Source: an uncultured Eubacteriales bacterium
GTDB lineage: Bacteria; Bacillota; Clostridia; UBA1381; UBA9506
Direction of reading: 5' to 3'
DNA length: 28,398 nucleotides
Assembly (NCBI GenBank): GCA_900545185.1
Contig: UQYH01000014.1
Location: 1-28,398, forward strand
Position numbers and translations under genes: made by a program. Shown here in pieces: positions 1 to 6,797 of this stretch (within the stretch, counting starts at the first letter, position 1; each line of letters starts with the position of its first letter). Below the pieces are notes generated by a model. The model saw only the letters and a program-made list of their open reading frames with translations. It made no database searches and was not told the origin of the DNA.

Positions 1-9
1 GGGACATGT

Positions 10-420
10 ATGCATAAGTTTCAATCATATTCTTTGCCGCTTAAGCTTAAAATGCTGCGCCTGGAAGCAGGAAAATCACAAGAAGAATTTTCGGCCGAAC
101 TGGGCATATCCAGAAGCTGCCTTGCCAACTACGAAACCGGAAAACGCTATCCCGGCAGTGAAGTGATTGCCAAGATTGCCGCTGTTTGCAACATTTTGCC
201 CAATTTTTTGGCAGATACACCGCCATACCGCGAAATAACCGTGAACGAAGCCGAGATGGATCATACCAAAAAATTAAAAAAATTAATTCAAGATCGCGGC
301 ACCACCTTGGATATATCCCGTCTGCCGCTGGAGCATAGAATTACCATGGTCGCGTTTTACGATTATGTGCTGAATCAGCAAAATCACAATTCCCCGAACC
401 GTGTCTACCGCGTTCGGTAA
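10..420 (+). CDS. XRE-family helix-turn-helix transcriptional regulator
   Basis: Predicted cytoplasmic DNA-binding regulator of 136 residues. Residues about 12-66 form a Cro/C1-type helix-turn-helix domain: a KMLRLEAGKSQEEFS helix, then ELGISRSCLANYETGKRYP (recognition helix and wing), then a typical third and fourth helix. The remaining 70 residues are charged and match no domain I recognise; they may mediate dimerisation. The ATG lies nine bases from the window edge and the frame stays open to the edge, so a start further upstream cannot be excluded. GGGA at positions 1-4 could be part of a ribosome site. It converges on the tgt operon. Target genes are unknown; such orphan regulators occur both as host and as phage-derived genes. 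Confidence 0.85.
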   Translation: MHKFQSYSLPLKLKMLRLEAGKSQEEFSAELGISRSCLANYETGKRYPGSEVIAKIAAVCNILPNFLADTPPYREITVNEAEMDHTKKLKKLIQDRGTTLDISRLPLEHRITMVAFYDYVLNQQNHNSPNRVYRVR

Positions 421-437
421 CACGCCACCCCCTTGCA

Positions 438-475
438 AGGAACAATGCTTGCGGTACACGCCTGCAAAAACCGCA
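438..475 (+). repeat. Dispersed repeat family B, degenerate copy
   Basis: Thirty-eight bases align without gaps to 6722-6759, with 29 identities. The best-conserved part is TTGCGGTACAC followed by a CC-containing loop and AAAACCGCA, so TGCGGT and ACCGCA can pair. Unlike the other copy it lacks the outer GCGGTTTT arm and a T-tract, so it would not work as a terminator by itself. It sits in the otherwise featureless stretch between the XRE gene and the terminator of the tgt operon. The 11-mer AACAATGCTTG, part of this copy, recurs at 499-509. Confidence 0.5.
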
Positions 476-551
476 CTATAAAGAGAACTGTCGCCAAACA
501 ATGCTTGAACCCGAATCGGCCACAGCCTTAAATGCAGCCTATACAGTCACT

Positions 552-598
552 GAAAAAAATAAGCGGATACACCGACCCATCGGCCGCCGCATCCGCTT
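552..598 (-). terminator. Intrinsic terminator of the tgt operon
   Basis: On the minus strand AAGCGGAT (598-591) pairs with ATCCGCTT (568-561). The loop can fold further through its GC-rich part. The stem is followed at once by ATTTTTTT (560-553). It lies about 15 bases past the stop of the Cys-rich small gene and so closes the transcript of the EF-G-like, tgt and small-protein genes. Confidence 0.85.
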
Positions 599-613
599 GT
601 TGCTCGTTTCTTT

Positions 614-793
614 TTAATTTTGCCTGCGTACAACTGCGTAGCCATCTCCGTTGCGCCAATAGCCGCACGTAAAATCCGTTTGCGTTAAAAAACGGTGCAT
701 TTCGTCTTCGTCCAAATTAACACTGCAAAAATAGCAGTCCTCCAATTCGTCATATACGTAATTAGCGCAGGTTTCACACGCTGTTTTGCCCAT
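614..793 (-). CDS. Small Cys-rich protein, DUF6472-like
   Basis: A 59-residue protein beginning MGKTACETCANYVYDE. It has two CxxC pairs (C6/C9 and C20/C23) and a further Cys at 43, in a pattern that suggests a small zinc ribbon or a redox site. The CANYVYDE and VNLDEDEM stretches and the C-terminal VVRRQN match my recollection of the clostridial DUF6472 family, whose function is unknown. The start is supported by a GGGGAAGAAGG ribosome site ending seven bases before the ATG. The gene begins 18 bases after the tgt stop and ends just before a strong terminator, so it is almost certainly cotranscribed with tgt. A link to tRNA modification or metal handling is inference from position only. Confidence 0.8.
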   Translation of the reverse strand: MGKTACETCANYVYDELEDCYFCSVNLDEDEMHRFLTQTDFTCGYWRNGDGYAVVRRQN

Positions 794-811
794 TGTTTGC
801 CTTCTTCCCCG

Positions 812-1942
812 TTAAATTCGCTTTGCAAGCTGTTCTACATGCGCAGCGCGATATGCCTCAAACCGACCCTCGGCCAGTGCCTCTCTGATTTTCTCCATCA
901 AATGATTATAAAAATACAAATTGTGCAGCACCGCCAAGCGCATACCCAGCATTTCACCGGCCTTCATCAAATGGCGTACATACCCTCTGGAATGGAAGCG
1001 GCAGGCCGGGCAGCCGCAGCCGGGTTCAATCGGATCCTGATCCGTCTCGTATTTTTTGTTCATAATGTTCATCACACCGTTTTGAGTAAACAAATGCCCA
1101 TGCCGTGCATTACGTGCCGGCATAACACAATCGAAAAAGTCTATGCCGCGTGCTACGCTTTCAATGATATTGGCCGGCGTGCCGACGCCCATTAAATAGC
1201 GCGGTCTGTCCTCCGGCGCATGTGGCAGCACCATATCTAAAATATGATACATTTCTTCATGCGTTTCGCCCACCGCCAAACCGCCGATGGCATATCCGGG
1301 CAAATCAAGCTTTGCAATCTCCTTCATGTGTGCAACGCGAATTTCATCTTGAATACCGCCCTGATTAATACCAAACAAAAGCTGATGCGGATTGATTGCA
1401 CCACCGCTTTGGTTTAATTCATGCATTTTTTCCTTGCAGCGAATCAGCCAGCGCGTTGTGCGCTGCGCGCTTTCTTCCGTCGTTTTGTAGTCCGAAAGTG
1501 CGTGAATACACTGGTCAAAGGCCATAGCGATGGTCGAACCCAAATTGGATTGAATCATCATGCTTTCCTCCGGCCCCATAAAAATACGTCGGCCGTCAAT
1601 ATGAGAAGCAAACGTAACACCTTCTTCGCGGATTTGATTAATCGCCGTAAGCGAAAATACCTGAAAACCGCCGCTGTCCGTTAAAATCGGCCTGTCCCAG
1701 TTCATAAATTTGTGCAGACCGCCCATAGCGCGCACCACCTCATCACCGGGGCGCAAATGCAGATGATAGGTATTGGATAGCGCCACCTGACAGCCGATTT
1801 CCTTTAAATCCTCGGCCGAAAGGGCGCCCTTAATGGCCGCCGCTGTGGCAACATTCATAAAAACCGGTGTTTGCACCTCACCGTGCACGGTATGAAATGT
1901 GCCTAAACGGGCTTTGTTCTCTTTTGCATGAATTGTTAACAC
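812..1942 (-). CDS. tgt: tRNA-guanine transglycosylase (queuine tRNA-ribosyltransferase)
   Basis: Exchanges G34 for preQ1 in the anticodon of GUN-decoding tRNAs, a step of queuosine synthesis, in the cytoplasm. The 376-residue protein shows the SNTYHLHLRPG motif (56-66), LTDSGGFQ with the catalytic base D89, the FGINQGG and GYAIGGLAVGE loops, FDCVMPAR with the nucleophile D271, and the zinc site CxCxxC plus a His about 25 residues on (CGCPAC...VLHNLYF). I chose the GTG at 1942 because GGAG lies seven bases upstream and the protein then starts near the family N-terminus; an in-frame ATG at 2038 would add 32 unusual residues encoded by two hairpins. The motif NVATAAAIKG replaces the common PVGTxxxVK. 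It follows the EF-G-like gene by 129 bases. Confidence 0.97.
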   Translation of the reverse strand: MLTIHAKENKARLGTFHTVHGEVQTPVFMNVATAAAIKGALSAEDLKEIGCQVALSNTYHLHLRPGDEVVRAMGGLHKFMNWDRPILTDSGGFQVFSLTAINQIREEGVTFASHIDGRRIFMGPEESMMIQSNLGSTIAMAFDQCIHALSDYKTTEESAQRTTRWLIRCKEKMHELNQSGGAINPHQLLFGINQGGIQDEIRVAHMKEIAKLDLPGYAIGGLAVGETHEEMYHILDMVLPHAPEDRPRYLMGVGTPANIIESVARGIDFFDCVMPARNARHGHLFTQNGVMNIMNKKYETDQDPIEPGCGCPACRFHSRGYVRHLMKAGEMLGMRLAVLHNLYFYNHLMEKIREALAEGRFEAYRAAHVEQLAKRI

Positions 1943-1977
1943 GAAAAATCTCCATTCTATGTATAATCGATCACAGC

Positions 1978-2033
1978 CCGGGCAGGAACTGCGTCCTGCC
2001 CGGTATATAACGCCGTACGATGGGGTGTACGGC
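1978..2033 (-). other. Tandem hairpins between the EF-G-like gene and tgt
   Basis: Two perfect hairpins lie in the 129-base gap. One has a 10-base-pair stem (CCGGGCAGGA at 1978-1987 with TCCTGCCCGG at 1994-2003, six-base loop). The other has a 7-base-pair stem (GCCGTAC at 2012-2018 with GTACGGC at 2027-2033). Neither is followed by a T-tract on the minus strand, so they are not ordinary terminators. A weak promoter for tgt (TTCCTG, 17 bases, TATACA) would overlap the first. They may stabilise or process the mRNA between the genes; the role is not shown. Confidence 0.6.
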
Positions 2034-2071
2034 AACATAGCTGCCCCATCGCCACCATTATCCTGCTGTAT

Positions 2072-4132
2072 TTATTCTTTCCGGCTTTCTTCAATGATTT
2101 TTTTGGCAATATGCTCCGGCGCCTGCTCGTAGGCACGGAAGGTCAGCGTATAACTGCCCCGTCCCTGCGTCATAGAGCGAAGATCCGTCGAAAACTTTGC
2201 CATTTCGGCCATGGGAACATCCGCCGTAATGGTCACACTGCCGTTATCCTGCGGATCGCTGCCCAAAACCCGGCCGCGGCGCTTATTAATGTCGCCCATC
2301 ACATCACCCATATTGGCATTGGGGATGTTCACCGTCAGGGTTCCGATTGGCTCTAACAGTACGGGGGACGCCTGTGCCAAACCGGCCTTATACGCAAGGC
2401 TTGCTGCTGTTTTAAAGGCCATTTCGGAAGAATCGACGCTGTGGTACGATCCATCGTACAAGGTTGCTTTTAAGCCAACAACGGGGTATCCGGCCAAAAC
2501 ACCGTGCTGCATACTTTCTTTTAAGCCCTTTTCAACTGCAGGGAAGAAGTTTTTCGGCACAGCGCCGCCAAACACCTTTTCTTCAAATACCAGTTCCTCC
2601 GAATCGGTCGGCTCAAATTCAATCCAAACATGACCGTATTGCCCGTGTCCGCCGGATTGCTTTTTGTGTTTGCCCTCTGCCTTAACCGCCTTGCGGATTG
2701 TCTCGCGATACGGCACCTTAGGATCTGCCAAATCAACATCCACGCCGTATTTGGCTTTCAGCTTGCTGGTTACAACTTCAATATGCTGCTCACCGATGCC
2801 GCTGATAATCTGCTGATGTGTTTCAACGTTATTGGCAAGGCGGATGGTTTTATCCTCTTCCATCATTTTGTGCAGACCGGCGCTGATTTTTTCTTCATCG
2901 CCCTTCGCCTTCGGCATAATGGCCATCTGCGTCATCGGTTCGGGGAACGAAATACCTTCAAACAAAACGGCTTTGCCCTTTTCGCAAAGCGAATCGCCCG
3001 TCGCCGTGGCAGAAAGCTTGGGTACAGCGCCTATATCGCCGGCCTTTAAGCAGTCAATTTCAATTTGCTTTTTGCCGCGCATCATATAAAGACGGCTGAT
3101 TTTTTCCTCAGCCTTTTTGCTGGCATTGTATACCGTTGCATCCTTTTTCAATGTGCCGCGATAAACACGGATAAAGGAAAGACGGCCGATAAACGGGTCG
3201 GCAATGGTCTTAAAGCACTGTGCTGCCAGGGGCGCTGCCGGATCTGCCTCAATTTCCACTGCTTCGCCGTTTTCATCCTCTGCCAATTTGACAAAAGCAT
3301 CCGGCGCGGGCAAAAACTCCATAATGGCATCCAGCAAAAGACGCGTTCCCTTATTTTTGGCTGCACTGCCGCACAAAACCGGTACAATATCACGGTTGAC
3401 CGTGCCGCGTTTTAAGCCTGTATGTATTTCTTCAGCGGTAAATTCCTCGCCTTCAAAATATTTATTCATTAAGGCTTCATTCGTCTCGGCAACCGCTTCC
3501 ATAATCATATCCCGAACCGGCTGAATTTCATCCTCCATGCCGTCCGGCACGGGGCCGTCAACAACCTTGTCCCCATCCCACCGACGGGAGGACATATCCA
3601 CAACGTTAACAAAGCCATCCACGTGTTCATCCTTTTTAATCGGCACCAAAAACGGCGCGATTTTTTTGCCGAACACATCCTTTAATTCATTTAAAACCTT
3701 ATGATAATCGGCTTTTTCATCATCCAGCTTGTTAATAAAAATCACAAGCGGTATGCCCTGCTTTTCGCACAGTGCCCATGCCTTTTCCGCACCCACACTA
3801 ACGCCGGATTTACCGCTGACTACCAGCAGCGCACAATCGGCCGCCGAAGCTGCCTCGGCCTGCTCGCCGACAAAGTCAAAATAACCGGGTGTGTCAAGCA
3901 GGTTGATTTTACCGCCGTTCCATTCCAAAGGCAAAACGGAGGTACTGATGGAGCACAGCCGCTTAATTTCTTCCGCATCATAGTCACTGACCGTATTGCC
4001 TGCGGACGTGGTACCCAAACGCTCGGTCGCGCCTGCACAGTACAAAAGCGCCTCTGCCAGCGAGGTTTTACCTGCACGCCCGTGGCCTAACAACACAACA
4101 TTTCTGAGTTTTGCTACCGGATAGTCTTTCAT
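2072..4132 (-). CDS. EF-G-like translational GTPase (FusA2-type paralogue)
   Basis: A 686-residue, five-domain protein of the elongation factor G family. The GTP-binding domain has GHGRAGKT (16-23), DTPG (80-83), NKLD (134-137) and GSAAKNKG. It departs from canonical EF-G: the His after DTPG, used in GTP hydrolysis, is Tyr84, and the RGITI switch I motif is absent. Both traits occur in the EF-G-like/FusA2 subfamily, for which one mycobacterial member was reported, as I recall, to bind ribosomes without clear GTPase activity. It is therefore probably not the housekeeping translocase. The ATG at 4132 is preceded by GGAGGG with good spacing, whereas the ATG at 4147 lies over that site. A possible promoter (TTGCAA, 18 bases, TATATG) lies upstream. 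Confidence 0.9.
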   Translation of the reverse strand: MKDYPVAKLRNVVLLGHGRAGKTSLAEALLYCAGATERLGTTSAGNTVSDYDAEEIKRLCSISTSVLPLEWNGGKINLLDTPGYFDFVGEQAEAASAADCALLVVSGKSGVSVGAEKAWALCEKQGIPLVIFINKLDDEKADYHKVLNELKDVFGKKIAPFLVPIKKDEHVDGFVNVVDMSSRRWDGDKVVDGPVPDGMEDEIQPVRDMIMEAVAETNEALMNKYFEGEEFTAEEIHTGLKRGTVNRDIVPVLCGSAAKNKGTRLLLDAIMEFLPAPDAFVKLAEDENGEAVEIEADPAAPLAAQCFKTIADPFIGRLSFIRVYRGTLKKDATVYNASKKAEEKISRLYMMRGKKQIEIDCLKAGDIGAVPKLSATATGDSLCEKGKAVLFEGISFPEPMTQMAIMPKAKGDEEKISAGLHKMMEEDKTIRLANNVETHQQIISGIGEQHIEVVTSKLKAKYGVDVDLADPKVPYRETIRKAVKAEGKHKKQSGGHGQYGHVWIEFEPTDSEELVFEEKVFGGAVPKNFFPAVEKGLKESMQHGVLAGYPVVGLKATLYDGSYHSVDSSEMAFKTAASLAYKAGLAQASPVLLEPIGTLTVNIPNANMGDVMGDINKRRGRVLGSDPQDNGSVTITADVPMAEMAKFSTDLRSMTQGRGSYTLTFRAYEQAPEHIAKKIIEESRKE

Positions 4133-4229
4133 TCGATTTCCCTCCATGTTCTTATGCTACAGCATATAAATTTATTCCATGCTAACTTGCAAGCAAATTA
4201 ACAAAGTATATCAAAGAATAACCAAGGAG

Positions 4230-4246
4230 CGCCGCCTTCGGCGGCG
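4230..4246. other. GC-rich hairpin in the gap between cca and the EF-G-like gene
   Basis: CGCCGCC and GGCGGCG are separated by TTC and form a very stable small hairpin in otherwise AT-rich DNA. Neither strand shows a T-tract right after it, so calling it a terminator for cca would be weak. The rest of the 4133-4339 gap holds the ribosome site and possible promoter of the EF-G-like gene and nothing else that I can name. Confidence 0.45.
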
Positions 4247-4339
4247 TAGAAATACACGAAAACAGTAAAGCCGTATGAAATTGTCACATACCCCAATTAA
4301 GCAGGGTTCTTTTACATATATACCACCCAAGTGCCTGTT

Positions 4340-5677
4340 TTAATCAGGTTTGGAAAAATTATTTTGTATCTTTTGCAATAAAATGTCCCTTTTGTTCTGC
4401 TCCGGATGAGCCAACACCAGTCCCAGCGCCAAATTAAGCGCTTCCCCAACGGTTTTGCCCCGATAGCCGAGAGCCGTTAAGTCCCGTCCGTTCACAGCCA
4501 AATCAGAAAGAGAAAGTGCATCGCCGTCTTCCAGAATTTCTCGATACAGTGCTTCTATACGGTCGTATTCCTGCTGCCTCGCCTCCAAAAAAACAGGATT
4601 TTGACCGTAGCTGTCGGCGCGCTTTAATAAGAGCAAATCCAAAAACAAATCCTTGCCGAGTTTGTTCATAGCCCGTCTGACCGCCGCTTTGGTTGCGGCA
4701 ATCGGCCTGTCATGCCAGCGCACCAGCTGCACTACGGTATCTTTGGTGTGATTATCCAGCCGCAAACGCGTCAGCACCTCTTCGGCCAGTTCTGCGCTGC
4801 GCACATCGTGTCCGTAAAAATGGGTAATACCGTCCGTGTCCCAAAAAATTTTATCCGGCTTGCCGATATCGTGCAATAGTGCAGCCAACCGCAGCGGCGC
4901 CGTAGGCGGAATGTTGCGCGTTACTTCAACAATATGCCGTCCCACGTTAAAAACATGATATTTAATATGCTGCGGCGTGTCAAAACAACAGTCAACTTCC
5001 GGCAAAACATGCGCCAAAAGACCGGTTTCACGCATAATGCAAATCGCCTCCGGCCGGGGGGAAACCAGCAGCTTTAACAGTTCATCGCGAATCCGTTCCG
5101 CGCTGACAGCCGAAATTAAGGCGCTCTGCTCGCGGATCGCCGCCAGTGCCGCATCATCAACCGCAAAACCCGTCTGCGCAGCAAACCGCACCGCGCGCAT
5201 CATGCGAAGCGCATCCTCGTCAAAACGCTTTGCCGCCTCACCCACACAGCGAATGATACCGGCCTGTATATCCTTCTGTCCGTCAAACGGGTCGATTAGG
5301 CCTGTTTGCGGATGATATGCCATGGCATTCATGGTAAAATCGCGGCGTGCCAAATCAGCCGTTACATCAGCGGTAAAACTCACGTTTTCCGGGCAGCGGT
5401 GATTTTCGTATGCACCGTCCAAGCGGAAGGTTGTCACCTCAAACGCGTCTCCCTCCTCAAGCACCGTCACCGTGCCGTGCTTAAGCCCGGTCGGTACGGT
5501 TTTATCAAACAACTCCATAACGGCTTCGGGGTGTGCCGCCGTGGTGATGTCCCAATCCGAAGGGGTTTTGCCGCAAAGCATATCGCGCACACAGCCGCCG
5601 ACAATGTAGGCGGCATAGCCATGCTCCCAAAGTGTGTTGACTATATATAAAACTTTTTTCGGCAGTGTAAATTGCAT
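4340..5677 (-). CDS. cca: CCA tRNA nucleotidyltransferase
   Basis: Adds or repairs the 3' CCA end of tRNAs without a template. This 445-residue class II enzyme has the nucleotidyltransferase motif GGCVRDMLCGKTPSDWDI with metal-binding D41 and D43, the RRDFTMNAMAY motif (111-121), DEDALRMMRAVRFA, and ERIRDEL (194-200). It is followed by an HD-type domain with LLHDIGKPD (H269, D270), as in the longer bacterial forms. The ATG is preceded by AAAGGAGA. It has its own consensus promoter at 5697-5725 and appears to be a single-gene unit. HD domains in this family can carry phosphatase or phosphodiesterase activity; that is not evident from sequence alone. Confidence 0.97.
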   Translation of the reverse strand: MQFTLPKKVLYIVNTLWEHGYAAYIVGGCVRDMLCGKTPSDWDITTAAHPEAVMELFDKTVPTGLKHGTVTVLEEGDAFEVTTFRLDGAYENHRCPENVSFTADVTADLARRDFTMNAMAYHPQTGLIDPFDGQKDIQAGIIRCVGEAAKRFDEDALRMMRAVRFAAQTGFAVDDAALAAIREQSALISAVSAERIRDELLKLLVSPRPEAICIMRETGLLAHVLPEVDCCFDTPQHIKYHVFNVGRHIVEVTRNIPPTAPLRLAALLHDIGKPDKIFWDTDGITHFYGHDVRSAELAEEVLTRLRLDNHTKDTVVQLVRWHDRPIAATKAAVRRAMNKLGKDLFLDLLLLKRADSYGQNPVFLEARQQEYDRIEALYREILEDGDALSLSDLAVNGRDLTALGYRGKTVGEALNLALGLVLAHPEQNKRDILLQKIQNNFSKPD

Positions 5678-5696
5678 AAGCTCTCTCCTTTCTTAC

Positions 5697-5725
5697 ATTA
5701 TAATTTTTTTTAGGAATCATGTCAA
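5697..5725 (-). promoter_or_regulatory. Sigma-A-type promoter of cca
   Basis: On the minus strand TTGACA (5725-5720) and TATAAT (5702-5697) both match consensus and are 17 bases apart. Transcription would start near 5690, giving a leader of only about a dozen bases that is mostly ribosome site. Confidence 0.85.
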
Positions 5726-5814
5726 TAGCTTTGCGGATTTTAAAGCAATTTCTGTTGCATTTTAACAAAAGAAAATATTAACTTTTGGTGAAAAAATGCG
5801 CGGATAGCGAATAT

Positions 5815-5856
5815 ATAAAAAAGTTGGGCTGTAAAAAACATAGTTTTTCACAGCCC
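5815..5856 (-). terminator. Intrinsic terminator of the DUF3343-like gene
   Basis: On the minus strand GGGCTGT (5856-5850) pairs with ACAGCCC (5832-5826). The stem extends inward through GAAAAAC and TTTTTT and is followed by AACTTTTTT. It lies eight bases after the stop of the DUF3343-like gene. Confidence 0.85.
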
Positions 5857-5864
5857 CTTTTGCG

Positions 5865-6128
5865 TTACAATTTTTGGTAGCTTTTTCTTCCTGTTTGGTC
5901 TGTTGTTTCGCGATACACCTGTCCGTGGCCGACGTGGTTTTGATCTGCCAATGCCAGCATGGGCGAAAGCAAATCCATATCGAACCGCAGGGAATAGGTA
6001 CAGCCGTTTTGACTTATGCTTTTGGGCGTTTGCGTGAGTATAACACCCTGCAAGCGTTCTCTGGCGGCCAGCCGTTTAAGTCTGTTTGCCGACGTTGAGG
6101 AAGAAAAGGCAATCAGTGCAGTTCCCAT
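5865..6128 (-). CDS. DUF3343-like small protein
   Basis: An 87-residue predicted cytoplasmic protein. The N-terminal IAFSSSTSANRLKRLA, the PKSISQNGC turn with its single conserved-looking Cys, and the following YSLRFDMD strand resemble the DUF3343 (putative Se/S carrier-like) family. In that family a short alpha-beta domain carries a Cys next to a P-x-x-[IL]-S motif. Function is not established. The C-terminal 20 residues are polar and look like a tail. The ATG is preceded by GGAGAAGG. The gene has its own terminator and is divergent from rhaM, with a 196-base gap between them that carries a GC-rich hairpin and the short dyad ATACT-AC-AGTAT (6204-6215) near a possible -10 site. Confidence 0.65.
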   Translation of the reverse strand: MGTALIAFSSSTSANRLKRLAARERLQGVILTQTPKSISQNGCTYSLRFDMDLLSPMLALADQNHVGHGQVYRETTDQTGRKSYQKL

Positions 6129-6174
6129 ATCCTTCTCCTGTTCCGGCGCGGCGCGCCTTCTTTAATTGCTGCAA

Positions 6175-6203
6175 GACCGCAAGCCGCATGGCGGCCTGCG
6201 GTC
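6175..6203 (-). other. Hairpin in the leader region of the DUF3343-like gene
   Basis: GACCGCA-A-GCCGC and GCGGC-C-TGCGGTC form a 12-base-pair stem with one mismatch around ATG. No T-tract follows on the minus strand, so it is more likely a leader structure or a repeat-like hairpin than a terminator. It lies 47 bases upstream of the ATG at 6128. Confidence 0.55.
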
Positions 6204-6260
6204 TATACTACAGTATATTCATTATTTTCGGTTTTGCGCATCAAATTCAGCCGATACCGC

Positions 6261-6289
6261 TTGCAATTTTGCGGCAAATATGCCATAAT
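6261..6289 (+). promoter_or_regulatory. Promoter of rhaM
   Basis: TTGCAA (6261-6266) and CATAAT (6284-6289) are separated by 17 bases. The ATG lies 35 bases further on, behind GGGAGG. Confidence 0.6.
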
Positions 6290-6324
6290 ACAAATAAGAC
6301 AATAATTTTTGGGAGGAAAACACA

Positions 6325-6636
6325 ATGATTAAAGGCTTTAAAATGAAACTGTTTGAAGGTATGGCCGCAGAATATGAAAAACGTCATAATGCCCTTTGGC
6401 CCGAAATGAAGGAAATGATTCATGAATACGGCGGCAAAAATTATTCTATTTTCTTAGATACAGAAACCAACACCCTCTTTGGCTATATTGAAATCGAAAG
6501 CGAAGAACGCTGGGCTGCTTCGGCCGATACCGAAATTTGCAGAAAATGGTGGCATTTTATGGCCGATATTATGGAAACCAATCCGGATGAAAGCCCCGTG
6601 TCCGTTGATTTACACCCCGTATTTCATTTGGATTAA
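6325..6636 (+). CDS. rhaM: L-rhamnose mutarotase
   Basis: Interconverts the alpha and beta anomers of L-rhamnose, feeding the beta or alpha form to rhamnose catabolism. The 103-residue protein aligns along its whole length with E. coli RhaM: YEKRHNALWPEM (with the active-site His), NYSIFLDTETNTLFGYIEIESEERW (read in two parts), CRKWWHFMADIM and SPVSVDLHPVFHLD. GGGAGG precedes the ATG. No other rhamnose gene is visible nearby, so it stands as a lone gene with its own promoter and a strong terminator. It could also act on a related 6-deoxyhexose. Confidence 0.93.
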   Translation: MIKGFKMKLFEGMAAEYEKRHNALWPEMKEMIHEYGGKNYSIFLDTETNTLFGYIEIESEERWAASADTEICRKWWHFMADIMETNPDESPVSVDLHPVFHLD

Positions 6637-6643
6637 CAAACGC

Positions 6644-6686
6644 AAAATCCCGATGGCAGAAGCAGAGGTTCGACCATCGGGATTTT
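6644..6686. terminator. Terminator after rhaM
   Basis: A perfect 13-base stem, AAAATCCCGATGG (6644-6656) with CCATCGGGATTTT (6674-6686), starts seven bases after the rhaM stop. Only four T residues end the right arm, but the A-T end of the stem makes it usable in either direction. Confidence 0.75.
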
Positions 6687-6721
6687 ATGCACGGCGCTCA
6701 CAGCGCCGACGCATTCATGAT

Positions 6722-6765
6722 AGGAGCGGTTTTTGCGGTACACACCCGTGAAAACCGCATTTTTT
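6722..6765 (+). terminator. Second terminator, carrying repeat family B
   Basis: GCGGTTTT (6726-6733) pairs with AAAACCGC (6751-6758), followed by ATTTTTT. A second left arm, TGCGGT (6734-6739), can pair with the same right arm. The 38 bases at 6722-6759 match the degenerate copy at 438-475. A further hairpin, AGAGGG-AAA-CCCTCT (6770-6784), follows before the end of the kinase gene. Confidence 0.6.
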
Positions 6766-6797
6766 AGTCAGAGGGAAACCCTCTTTGGCTACGATAG

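Noticed and set aside
695..1195. Long plus-strand open frame opposite tgt
   Set aside because: It is the antisense shadow of tgt and the Cys-rich gene; it has no ribosome site and no recognisable domain.
4307..4337. A GGGTTC...ATACCA...TGCCT series that looks like a third copy of the 36-base repeat
   Set aside because: The blocks occur in order, but the spacing differs by several bases and the remaining positions do not match, so it is probably chance.
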